This document shows, in pieces, positions 28,015-35,699 of a DNA stretch of 64,000 nucleotides. The notes beneath the pieces are model-generated. The model was not told the origin of the DNA, searched no databases, and saw nothing but the letters and a program-made list of their open reading frames with translations. A program made the position numbers and the translations under genes. The stretch spans positions 1-64,000 of the forward strand of contig JBGCEJ010000015.1 in the NCBI GenBank assembly GCA_045106235.1. Direction: 5' to 3'. This DNA comes from UBA4427 sp045106235 (lineage in GTDB: Bacteria > Myxococcota_A > UBA9160 > UBA4427). How positions within the stretch are numbered: the stretch's first letter is position 1; each line of letters starts with the position of its first letter.

Positions 28015-28947
28015 ATGAGCGATTCATCGAAAGAGAGCCAGTTCACCGACTCAGCGACCACAGCATCTGCCCCCGTGCGACCGCGGAGCATGGAGGAGAT
28101 GCGGGCGTTGCAGCGCCAGGTCTTCGATCCGAAGCGCATTGCAGAAGGAATGGCACTCCAACTCCGGGCGACGGATGTGGTGATTACGCCGTTCGGGAAG
28201 AGTGGAACGACCTGGACGCAGCAGATCGTACATACGCTCCGAACCGGCGGCGATATGGATTTCGACGATATCTCGAGAGTCATTCCTTGGATCGAGATGA
28301 GCCCGCTTTTGGGACTCGATCTGGATGCGGAACAGCGTTCGCATCCCCGTGCATTCAAGAGCCATCTGTCCTGGCACGATGTGCCTAAGGGCGGGCGCTA
28401 CATCAACGTTATGCGTGCGCCAGGAGATGTTCTTGTCTCGAATTTCAGATTCATGGAAGGCTGGTTTTTCGAAGCCGGATCGATCGAGATCGATGAGTAT
28501 GCCCGTGAGACCTTCTTTAAATCGCGGGGCTATTTCGCTCATTTGAAGTCTTGGTGGCCCCGACGGAATGATCCGGATGTGCTCTTCCTAGCTTACGAAA
28601 GGATGCTGCAGGAAAGCACCCGGACGATCAGGCGGATCGCGGATTTTATTGGGATTTCGCTCGACGAAGCCTTGCTCGCGACGACGGAAGCGCACTCATC
28701 GATTGATTTCATGCTGGAGCACAAGGACCGTTTTGATGACGCAATGCTTCGCGGCCGGCTGGAGAGGGGCGGCGCGCTCCCACCCGGCAGCGACAGCGCG
28801 AAGGTTCGACAGGGGCAATCGGGGGAAGCGTCGCGCCTTCCAGAGACGATACGGGCGGAGCTGGACACGCTCTGGCGGGAAGAAATGCTCGAGTCGACGG
28901 GCTGCGCCCGATATGAGGACTTGTTAAACGCGCTTGAATCAGATTGA
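28015..28947 (+). CDS. Sulfotransferase (Sulfotransfer_1 type)
   Basis: 310 residues. The PAPS 5'-phosphosulfate loop TPFGKSGTTW is at 59-68, and the 3'-phosphate region is VMRAPGDVLVSNFRFM, with the usual Arg and Ser. HLSW, in SHLSWHDVP, supplies the expected catalytic-His region. FLAYERML and the C-terminal basic and Gly-rich segment also match cytosolic-type aryl/alcohol sulfotransferases. It would transfer sulfate from PAPS to a hydroxyl or amine acceptor that cannot be predicted. It is 35 bases upstream of the OsmC-family gene. Confidence 0.9.
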   Translation: MSDSSKESQFTDSATTASAPVRPRSMEEMRALQRQVFDPKRIAEGMALQLRATDVVITPFGKSGTTWTQQIVHTLRTGGDMDFDDISRVIPWIEMSPLLGLDLDAEQRSHPRAFKSHLSWHDVPKGGRYINVMRAPGDVLVSNFRFMEGWFFEAGSIEIDEYARETFFKSRGYFAHLKSWWPRRNDPDVLFLAYERMLQESTRTIRRIADFIGISLDEALLATTEAHSSIDFMLEHKDRFDDAMLRGRLERGGALPPGSDSAKVRQGQSGEASRLPETIRAELDTLWREEMLESTGCARYEDLLNALESD

Positions 28948-28982
28948 TCACGTATCATCGTGCTCCATTGAAGGAGGTCTGA

Positions 28983-29480
28983 ATGAGTGAAGCCAACCAG
29001 CCTTTCCGCATCACGAGCGTCGATAAGGGGATCCGCCTCGAGTTCGACGTCGTAGCATCTCGCGCGGACAAGCAACGCAAGCTCGCCCGCTTCGGCGATT
29101 TCGAAATGGTGTGCGATGAAAGTGCAATGATCGGCGGGGACGATTCGGCGCCGCCGCCTCTGGCATTTTTCGCCTCTTCCATCGCGTTTTGAATGCTTAC
29201 GCAACTCGCTCGTGTCAGCGAGGCTCGTAAGATCGAACTGGACCGCGTTGAAATGACGGTGACGCCTCGCTTTGAACAGACGGGGTCGATCGGTGCAGAT
29301 AATGCGGAGAGCCGATTTCTGGGTGTCGATACGAAGCTTGATCTGGAGTCATCGGCGGAGGATGCGGAGGTGGCCCGGTTGGTCGCCACGGCCGAACGCA
29401 TGTGTTTTATGCTGGACGTTATTCGGGCACCGCACGAGGTGACGTCTTCTGTGTCGCTGAATGGAACGGAGCTGGGTTAG
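28983..29480 (+). CDS. OsmC-family protein, probable selenoprotein (Sec70 encoded by TGA)
   Basis: 165 residues if TGA 29190-29192 is read through; GGAGG lies about five bases before ATG 28983. Upstream of the TGA the frame reads PPPLAFFASSIAF and directly after it MLTQLARVSEARKIELD. OsmC proteins have this hydrophobic helix interrupted by the first catalytic Cys (x-A-x-C-x-L/T-L). The TGA falls exactly there, and the second catalytic Cys is present at 141 (ERMCFML). Both sides carry family-like sequence at the normal total length with no other lesion, so selenocysteine is more likely than a pseudogene. A SECIS-like hairpin follows immediately. Expected role: thiol/selenol-dependent hydroperoxide reduction in the cytoplasm. 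Conventional gene calling would split it at 29192/29193. Confidence 0.8.
29196..29231 (+). promoter_or_regulatory. SECIS-like stem-loop directly after the in-frame TGA
   Basis: The lower stem is CTTACG (29196-29201) with CGTAAG (29226-29231); the upper stem is CTCGCT (29205-29210) with AGCGAG (29217-29222). Both are perfect 6-bp helices separated by a symmetric 3x3 internal loop. The apical loop is CGTGTC (29211-29216). Eighteen bases separate the TGA from the loop, within the range for bacterial SECIS elements, and the loop contains the required G residues. Confidence 0.72.
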
Positions 29481-29562
29481 GGCCGGTTTAAGTTCGGACT
29501 AGAGTCGCCGCAAGAAGACTTAGGCGGAGGGTCGCCGTCTGGCGATCGTGTAAGGAGATGCT

Positions 29563-30507
29563 TTGCGAGGCGTAAGACATACTGAAAATGGGATTGAGGT
29601 CGTCGAAGTTCCGAACCCGACGGGAGAGGGTGTCCGAGTCAAGATTAAGGCGATCGGGATCTGCCAAACGGATTTGAATCTGATCAAGTTCGGGCCGCTC
29701 CAGTTTACGATGGGACATGAATTTGCTGGGGAACTCGACGACGGTACACCAGTGGGTGTGCAGCCGACGATGCCCTGCGGTATTTGCGATCAATGTCGTC
29801 ACGGTGAGACGGCGTGGTGTGCCGAGGGATACCAAAGGTTACTGGGGATCGGTCAGGACGGCGGCATGGCTGACGAGATCATCGTGCCTTCGACCTCGAT
29901 CGTCCCGCTCCCGCGTGGTCTCGACGCCGCGAGCGGGGCGAATCTGATCGAGCCCCTCGCCATAAACCTGCATAGCCTTGATCTCGCGCGATTCGAAGGA
30001 CGCATGCGAACCCTTGTGGTTGGAGCGAATATCTCAGGCTTTGGCCTGCTCGCGGCGGCGGCGGCGCTCGCGAAGGGAGCTGCGACGGTGGACGTCGACG
30101 CGAGCCGCTCGTTTCAGCGTGAGGCAGCTGCGCGCTTGGGCGCAGGGGTAGAGCCGAGCGGGCAATATGATCTTGTGATCGAGGCCGATGGATCGGAAGA
30201 GTCTATTCATGCGGCTTGCGAATGGTGTCGGCCCGGTGGAACGCTGCTCTTGGTTGCGGGCTACTACACCCCGAAGACCTGGAACTTTACCACCGCGTTC
30301 GTCAAAGAGTTGACGGTGATTTTTGGCGCGTTTTACGGCCATAGTTCGACGGGGCGTGATGTCGATGCGGCGGCGACACTGCTCGGTCGGAATCCGGAGA
30401 TCGCGCGGATTCTGAACACGCACCGCTTTCCGCTAGAGGCCGCAGCCGAAGCATTCGCGTTCGCTGGCAGCGATTCGGAGTCGCTTAAAGTGGTGATCGA
30501 ACCCTAA
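29563..30507 (+). CDS. Zinc-dependent alcohol dehydrogenase-like oxidoreductase
   Basis: 314 residues from TTG 29563, with AAGGAG five bases upstream; no nearby ATG fits as well. The MDR family layout is clear: GICQTDL (catalytic Cys), GHEFAGE, and the structural-zinc region PCGICDQCRHGETAWC with four Cys. The NAD(P)-binding Rossmann fold begins at LVVGANISGFGLLAAAAAL. The Gly-rich loop reads GANISG rather than the usual GxGxxG, which is a little unusual. At 314 residues it is shorter than typical 340-350. Substrate unknown; it follows the OsmC gene at 82 bases. Confidence 0.85.
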   Translation: MRGVRHTENGIEVVEVPNPTGEGVRVKIKAIGICQTDLNLIKFGPLQFTMGHEFAGELDDGTPVGVQPTMPCGICDQCRHGETAWCAEGYQRLLGIGQDGGMADEIIVPSTSIVPLPRGLDAASGANLIEPLAINLHSLDLARFEGRMRTLVVGANISGFGLLAAAAALAKGAATVDVDASRSFQREAAARLGAGVEPSGQYDLVIEADGSEESIHAACEWCRPGGTLLLVAGYYTPKTWNFTTAFVKELTVIFGAFYGHSSTGRDVDAAATLLGRNPEIARILNTHRFPLEAAAEAFAFAGSDSESLKVVIEP

Positions 30508-30531
30508 CGAGGGGATCCCCCGAGCCCCCGG

Positions 30532-30840
30532 TTACTTGAGATCCAATCCGATTGCGGCGATCGGCGTCGCCGGCGACATCTGCGGCGGGCCCGCCATGAG
30601 GGGCCGGAAGGCGCTCATTGCGGCCTGCATTGCCTCGCTCTGGCCATGGGGCTGCAAAGCGGCTTCGTTCGTCATCAGGGCGAAGAACCAAAAGGTGTTT
30701 TCCTTCCCGCGGTGGTACGAGTAGATCTCGCATCCCGGTTCATCGCGGGCGGCGATGACCATTTGCTTGAGAACCGCCGTCATTTCGTCAGCCTTGCCGG
30801 GTTGGCATTCAATGGATCCGATCATTGTCATTTTGCTCAT
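30532..30840 (-). CDS. Antibiotic-biosynthesis-monooxygenase (ABM)/YgiN-like protein
   Basis: 102 residues. A single ABM fold is visible: MIGSIECQPGKADEMTAVLK, then ARDEPGCEIYSYHRG and a C-terminal GQSEAMQAAMSAF helix. Relatives are small cofactor-free quinol monooxygenases or heme-degrading-like dimers. It lies 25 bases downstream of the MAPEG gene in the same direction, and both diverge from a TetR gene, suggesting a small repressor-controlled detoxification operon. Confidence 0.82.
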   Translation of the reverse strand: MSKMTMIGSIECQPGKADEMTAVLKQMVIAARDEPGCEIYSYHRGKENTFWFFALMTNEAALQPHGQSEAMQAAMSAFRPLMAGPPQMSPATPIAAIGLDLK

Positions 30841-30865
30841 TGAGTCTTCCTTTTCGGAACTGAGG

Positions 30866-31303
30866 TTAAGCGAGGAGCGAATAGAGCGCGGCGCAGATTA
30901 GGGCGATGTTTAAGAGGGCCGCAGCGACGAACGCCATTGTGCGTGGGCCACCCGCGACCTTGCCGATACCGCTGTAGTAGATGCCCGCAAATGCGATCCG
31001 CGACAGGACATGCAGGGCGGTAAGCCAATTCACCAGGGCGGGGGTGACGCCCGCGTAAAGTGCGACGCCGAGAGCGAAGCCAACGAGGGGCAGGGTCTCC
31101 GCGGAATTGGAAAAGGCTCTTTGTGCTCTGAAGCTGAGTAGGTCGTGGTCACCCTGAAGGGGCATCCCGGGAGTCTGTTCCTCATTCAGAAAGCTGAGAG
31201 GGGCTGTCAGGAAGCCTTGAATGAGAACCGAGAGGCAGAGTATGCCCAGGGCGAGGATCGCAGGTTCGTAAGCAGCGAGATTGGGGGCGAGCATAGGTGT
31301 CAT
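30866..31303 (-). CDS. MAPEG-family membrane protein
   Basis: 145 residues; ATG 31303 follows AAGGAAG. There are four predicted helices with the MAPEG pattern: an N-terminal ILALGILCLSVLIQG helix, the loop FRAQRAFSNSAETLPLVGFALG (Arg/Asn/Glu conserved in glutathione-binding MAPEG proteins), then AGVTPALVNWLTALHVLSRIAF and a last helix. MAPEG enzymes include membrane glutathione transferases. It is the first gene of the divergent pair with TetR and is probably controlled by it. Confidence 0.85.
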   Translation of the reverse strand: MTPMLAPNLAAYEPAILALGILCLSVLIQGFLTAPLSFLNEEQTPGMPLQGDHDLLSFRAQRAFSNSAETLPLVGFALGVALYAGVTPALVNWLTALHVLSRIAFAGIYYSGIGKVAGGPRTMAFVAAALLNIALICAALYSLLA

Positions 31304-31382
31304 TGGAATCTTCCTTTCTGAGAAGCGCGGAGCGGAGGATTGAGCATTTCGATGAAATGTTAAAGAACATATGATGGAGCTC

Positions 31383-31396
31383 GCGTAATTTTACGC
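31383..31396. promoter_or_regulatory. Palindromic operator candidate for the TetR regulator
   Basis: GCGTAATTTTACGC is a 6-2-6 inverted repeat located in the divergent gap between the MAPEG gene (start 31303) and the TetR gene (start 31428). Position and symmetry suit a TetR operator serving both directions. Confidence 0.5.
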
Positions 31397-31427
31397 CGAC
31401 GTGAATGTTGAGCGGGAAGGACGGAGC

Positions 31428-32042
31428 ATGCGATACGAGACTGGCCACAAATTGGAGACACGAAAAAAGATCGTTGAGTCGGCGCGGATCTTGTTCAATC
31501 GCCACGGTTTCGAAACGGTCACCATCGACCGGGTCATGGAGGCGGCGGGTCTGACGCGAGGCGGCTTCTATAATCATTTTTCGAGTAAGGAAGAGCTTTA
31601 CTGCGAGGCGGTGTCGAGCTTTCTGATGGGGCGGGGGGCGGAGTGGCGATCCGGCGCGGGAGTCGATGCTCTCCAGCCCGACTCTGAGAGTGCGACGCGC
31701 ATGGTCGCGAGTTATCTCTCGGCGGACCATCTCGGCGATCTCGATGGACAATGTCCGATGATCGCTTTGCCGTCGGATATCGCCCGGGCCAGCGATGAGG
31801 TGAGGAGTGCATACGAAGACTTGCTGCGAGCGATGGTTGGCCTGTTCGAAGTGAGTCTCAAGAAAAAGCAGGTCCGACCTCGGCCACGACGTCGGCGCGC
31901 GCTCGCCTTGGCCGCTCTCTGCGTGGGGGGGATGGTGCTTGCTCGGACGCTTCCGAATTCAGCCTTGGCAAATGATGTGCGTGAGGCAGCGCTGATGACG
32001 GCTGGGGATCTATTGCGGGCGCCATCGACGAAGCGTTCCTAA
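31428..32042 (+). CDS. TetR-family transcriptional regulator
   Basis: 204 residues from ATG 31428, with GGAAGGA upstream; GTG 31401 is a less likely start. The N-terminal helix-turn-helix reads TRKKIVESARILFNRHGFET and the recognition-helix region is AAGLTRGGFYNHFSSKEELY, with the typical TRGxFYxHF. The C-terminal ligand domain contains GQCPMIALPSDIARA, similar to the NemR/AcrR-like C-terminal domain that senses electrophiles through Cys. It probably represses the divergent MAPEG-ABM genes and itself. Confidence 0.9.
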   Translation: MRYETGHKLETRKKIVESARILFNRHGFETVTIDRVMEAAGLTRGGFYNHFSSKEELYCEAVSSFLMGRGAEWRSGAGVDALQPDSESATRMVASYLSADHLGDLDGQCPMIALPSDIARASDEVRSAYEDLLRAMVGLFEVSLKKKQVRPRPRRRRALALAALCVGGMVLARTLPNSALANDVREAALMTAGDLLRAPSTKRS

Positions 32043-32207
32043 TGCGCGCCTGGCATGGCCACGGGCGGGCGCGATCTGAATGCCGGCTTTGTCAGTGGGA
32101 ATGGAGTCTCGGTTCACGATTGGGCGAGTCGTTGTGGAGCGCTCGCTGAGCGAAAGATCGAAATTTCGAGCCGGAAATCATCATCCGAGCGGTCTATATT
32201 CTTGGGC

Positions 32208-33935
32208 ATGACCACAGCGCAGCCGACTCCGTCCGATCTTTCGAATTTGCAACCGCCTCACGATCCGCAGACGGTGATCGGGGCGCCTTTTCCCGAACGC
32301 GTGAAAATGGTGTGCCAGAACGCGGCGAATTCGAGTCCGAATCGCCCGAGTGTGATGGCCTTGTACTGGGGGAAGTACTTTTTCGTCTTGATCGGCGTTT
32401 GGGCATTTTGGTGCAGCTTCAACGCGGGCTACACGGGCTTCCTTAACTTTGGCGACTGGGTCTTTACGAACGAAGCGTTCAAGAAGGCGATGGTCTGGTC
32501 GATGTGCTGGGAGCTTTTTGGCTTTGGCTGCGGCTGGGGGCCGATGAACGCGCGCTTTGATAAGTGGTACGGCGGCTATCGGCATTTCGCGCGGGTCGGG
32601 ACGATCAAGCTTCCACTCTTCCGCGGCGCGCCGTTGATCGGCGGGGATACGCGCAATTGGTTGGACGTCGGACTCTACGCCCTGAATCAGCTCTTGCTTC
32701 TCCGGGTCTTGATCTCCCCTGAAGTGACAGGGGAGTTGCTCCTGCCTTGTTTCATTCTTGTCGCCGTGAACGGCGTCCTCGATAAGACGCTCTTCCTTGT
32801 GGCGAGATCCGAGCATTACTGGGTTGTGATGGGGGCGATGACCTTTGCCGCCGCGAATGATCTTTGGATCGCAGGTGCGAAGCTGACTTGGTCCTTCATT
32901 TGGATCTGGGCGGGGGTTTCGAAGTGGAACGCGCATTTCCCCTCTGTGATCATGTTCATGATGAATAACGGTCCGTTCTTTCCGGGCTTCCTTAAGAAGA
33001 GTCTTTTCACCAATTTCCCCGACGACCTGCGCCCCTCCAAATTCGCAGAGTTCATGGCCTTCTTCGGCCACGTCTCGGAAGTTTCGATTCCCTTTATTCT
33101 CTTAGCAGCGACGTATACAGGAAACGAACTGCTTCTCCTGGGTGCCTGCATTCTCTTCACCGGATTTCATTCCTTTATCGGCTTGAACAACCCGAACGGC
33201 ATGCCCGTCGAGTGGAATATCTTGATGATCTACGGAGGATGGTCTCTGTTCTGGTTCCATCCGGAAGTGTCGATCATGGAGCTGACGCAGATGCCTTTGC
33301 TATTTGCGGCGATGCTCTTCTCTTTGGTTGCGGTTCCGACCTTCGGTAATTTCGTGCCGTCGCGGGTCTCGTTCCTCCCCTCGATGCGGTATTACGCGGG
33401 GAACTGGGCGTACAATATCTGGCTCTTCAAGAAGGGGGGCTCGCTCGACAAGCTCCAGAAGCTGAAGAAGACAAGTGCAACGGTCAACGAGCAGCTCGAC
33501 GAGATGCTCGAGGATCCGACGGAGCTGGCCTACGCCAAGTCGATGATGCTCGTGAGTCGCTTTATGCATTTTCAGGGGCGAGCGCTGCTTGAGGCGCTGC
33601 CCGTTGCGGTGGACAATATCGACGACTACGACTGGCTCGAGGGCGAGGTGTTTGGCGGGACCGTGCTCGGTTGGAATTTTGGTGACGGTCATTTGAACGG
33701 AGATCAACTACTGAGCGCCATTCAGCCGATTTGTGGCTTCGAGGAGGGCGAGGTGCGCGTGGTTTCGGTCGAGAGTCAGCCGCTCTTTGGGCCAACGATT
33801 CATTGGCGCGTCTTCGATCCCGTTCAGGGGAAGATTGCCGAGGGCAAGACGAAGATGGATGACTACACCGAGCATCAGCCTTGGCCTGTGGGTGAAGTCG
33901 CGGCGGCGCTCTCCGGGGGAAAGTCGGCGCTCTAG
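32208..33935 (+). CDS. DUF3556 multi-pass membrane protein
   Basis: 575 residues from ATG 32208; the frame extends to 32055, but those 51 residues look non-coding. The sequence has many helices with conserved Trp/Phe-rich loops (NPNGMPVEWNILMIYGGW, GNWAYNIWLFKKGG, KWNAHFPSV) typical of DUF3556 proteins, known mainly from mycobacteria and some proteobacteria. The soluble C-terminal part begins near 430. No catalytic residues can be named, although several His in WHxx-like loops (FFGHVSE, GFHSF) recall vitamin-K-dependent-carboxylase/HTTM-type membrane domains. It follows the TetR gene by 165 bases; whether they are linked is unclear. Confidence 0.75.
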   Translation: MTTAQPTPSDLSNLQPPHDPQTVIGAPFPERVKMVCQNAANSSPNRPSVMALYWGKYFFVLIGVWAFWCSFNAGYTGFLNFGDWVFTNEAFKKAMVWSMCWELFGFGCGWGPMNARFDKWYGGYRHFARVGTIKLPLFRGAPLIGGDTRNWLDVGLYALNQLLLLRVLISPEVTGELLLPCFILVAVNGVLDKTLFLVARSEHYWVVMGAMTFAAANDLWIAGAKLTWSFIWIWAGVSKWNAHFPSVIMFMMNNGPFFPGFLKKSLFTNFPDDLRPSKFAEFMAFFGHVSEVSIPFILLAATYTGNELLLLGACILFTGFHSFIGLNNPNGMPVEWNILMIYGGWSLFWFHPEVSIMELTQMPLLFAAMLFSLVAVPTFGNFVPSRVSFLPSMRYYAGNWAYNIWLFKKGGSLDKLQKLKKTSATVNEQLDEMLEDPTELAYAKSMMLVSRFMHFQGRALLEALPVAVDNIDDYDWLEGEVFGGTVLGWNFGDGHLNGDQLLSAIQPICGFEEGEVRVVSVESQPLFGPTIHWRVFDPVQGKIAEGKTKMDDYTEHQPWPVGEVAAALSGGKSAL

Positions 33936-34168
33936 TGGCATTCGGAATCACCTCGGCAACGGATGAAGTCGTCGAGGGGATGTCCGGAGAGGCTTACGGG
34001 CATTTCGTTCAGCTCATTTCGCTGACAACCCGTTTGAGGCAGGCCCCAGCTTCAGGAGCGCGCAGAAAGTCCGCCAGAGTCCTGATTCCGCTCAAGAAAA
34101 CCCCAGATTGGCCGAAGAAGGAGGGGGAACACACCCTCGTTTTGAGGGGGTGGCTTGGGGGATTCGAG

Positions 34169-34375
34169 ATGGCTCTGCGTGCATTGGCTTTTAGCGTCCG
34201 GCTTCGGGATAAGGAGAAGGGACGTACGCTTCGGATCCAGAATGATCCCAAAGATACGAGTCGATACATCCTTGAGGACGAGCGCGAAGGGGGTGAAACC
34301 CGCGTGCGGGCCCATGGCTCTGCGGCGGACGCGGTCCGGGACGCGGCGGGGACCTGGCGCAAGCGGCTCCACTAA
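34169..34375 (+). CDS. Small hypothetical protein
   Basis: 68 residues from ATG 34169; the same frame runs back to GTG 33935 (146 residues), but the upstream part has atypical composition. The short form is basic and hydrophilic (LRIQNDPKDTSRYILEDER, then AADAVRDAAGTWRKRLH), with no membrane segment or known motif. I do not recognise it. The 233 bases before it hold nothing else I can support. Confidence 0.4.
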   Translation: MALRALAFSVRLRDKEKGRTLRIQNDPKDTSRYILEDEREGGETRVRAHGSAADAVRDAAGTWRKRLH

Positions 34376-34430
34376 CAGGCTGCGAAAATTGTGTTGGTCG
34401 AACCGACACGGAACAGAGTAAGATGAGGGG

Positions 34431-35666
34431 ATGTCTGCGCGCCCAGCGATTCTGACGCCCTCACTCGACCTGCTTTGTGTGGGTGGTCTGTCGATTCTGC
34501 TCTTGTTTCCACTTGCCTTCGTTTCACCCGTTTGGGTAGACGACTATCTACTCGAGTGGATTGTGATCGGCACGGTCGTGATCAATTTTCCGCATATCAT
34601 GGGCTCATACCGGCTGCTTTACTCGTCGTCAGAGCTCGTTAAGCGGCATCCTTGGGCCGCCATTCGAATCCCACTTCTACTCGGAATGGCCTGTCTCGGT
34701 GCGTTGGTTTTGGCCGCGCGGGGCGTTTCCGTTGTTCCTGTGACCGCGCTTCATCTGGCTTCTGTTGGCTACCTGGCGGTTCATTATGTTGGACAGACCT
34801 GGGGCATGATGATGTCCTTCGCCCAGGTCGAAGGCGTGCCTTTCTCGGACGAGGAGCGCCGCCCTCTGCTTTGGAGCTTGAGATTCATCCTGGCTTGGCA
34901 TTTGTCTTGGGTGGCGACGCATTTCCTGCCCGTCGCTCGGGATTCTGAGGCCGTTGATTTCATCTACGAGACGATGACGGCGGGAATTCCCATGTCGATG
35001 GCGGTTGGGGCGTACGTGCTGGTTCAGCACGCGCAACGCCACGGGCGAAAGACGCCGCTTCGAATCCTGGTGCCTTGGCTTGCGAATCATGTTTGGTATT
35101 TGCTGATGGCGATGATTCCAGCGGCGGCGCCTGCGGTTCAGGTCGCGCACGCGCTTCAGTATCTTCCATTTGTTGCGCGGGTCGAAATGAACCGCGCCGA
35201 TGCGGAAGCGGCCGAAGACGTCGTGCGTTGGGCGCGGCGAAAAGCCATGGCCTATATCGCCGCCGGTGCGCTCTGTTTTTTCATCCTCCCGCATTGGATG
35301 AACCCGAGACGTCTTCCGCTTTGGGTTGAGCTGGAGCCGGCGACGGTGGCGCTTGTAGCGCTGCCTCTTTTTGTTCTGCTTCTGGTTATGTCGCGCCGCG
35401 GCGGGGGCGCGGCTATGCCTGTGCATCTGCTGTCGCTGGCGGTGGTGTTATTGGTGGCAGGCGGCCTGGCGTTCTGGTTCTTGGCTCCGGCGGCAGGGCT
35501 TCTTGCGGTGGAGGCGCTGGGTGTGAATGAGTCGATGCTTCGGACCGGGACGACCGTGGGCGCGTTCCTCGGACTTCATCACTACATCACGGATGGCGTT
35601 CTTTGGAAACTGCGAGAGCCCCATGTTCGGAAACAGCTCTTCGCGCATTTAGCGCCAGGGAGCTGA
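34431..35666 (+). CDS. Conserved polytopic membrane protein, unknown function
   Basis: 411 residues with about ten predicted helices. Conserved-looking His and aromatic motifs lie at helix ends: FPHIMGSYRLLYSS near 53, VHYVGQTWG near 117, VAHALQYLPF near 244, and at the C-terminus FLGLHHYITDGVLWKLREPH. The last motif, with paired His, Asp and the KLR signature, marks a family of uncharacterised membrane proteins. The clustered His suggest metal or heme binding, but that is inference. It converges on the SoxC-like gene 33 bases downstream. Confidence 0.6.
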   Translation: MSARPAILTPSLDLLCVGGLSILLLFPLAFVSPVWVDDYLLEWIVIGTVVINFPHIMGSYRLLYSSSELVKRHPWAAIRIPLLLGMACLGALVLAARGVSVVPVTALHLASVGYLAVHYVGQTWGMMMSFAQVEGVPFSDEERRPLLWSLRFILAWHLSWVATHFLPVARDSEAVDFIYETMTAGIPMSMAVGAYVLVQHAQRHGRKTPLRILVPWLANHVWYLLMAMIPAAAPAVQVAHALQYLPFVARVEMNRADAEAAEDVVRWARRKAMAYIAAGALCFFILPHWMNPRRLPLWVELEPATVALVALPLFVLLLVMSRRGGGAAMPVHLLSLAVVLLVAGGLAFWFLAPAAGLLAVEALGVNESMLRTGTTVGAFLGLHHYITDGVLWKLREPHVRKQLFAHLAPGS

Positions 35667-35699
35667 GCCGGAGGGAACGGGCAGGCGGAAGACCTAACG

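Noticed and set aside
28983..29192. OsmC gene as a pseudogene or as two separate small genes
   Set aside because: The TGA is exactly at the catalytic Cys, family sequence continues in the same frame on both sides, the second Cys is present, and a SECIS-like hairpin follows.
32055..32207. Extra 51 residues at the start of the DUF3556 gene
   Set aside because: Composition is non-coding-like and similarity begins after ATG 32208.
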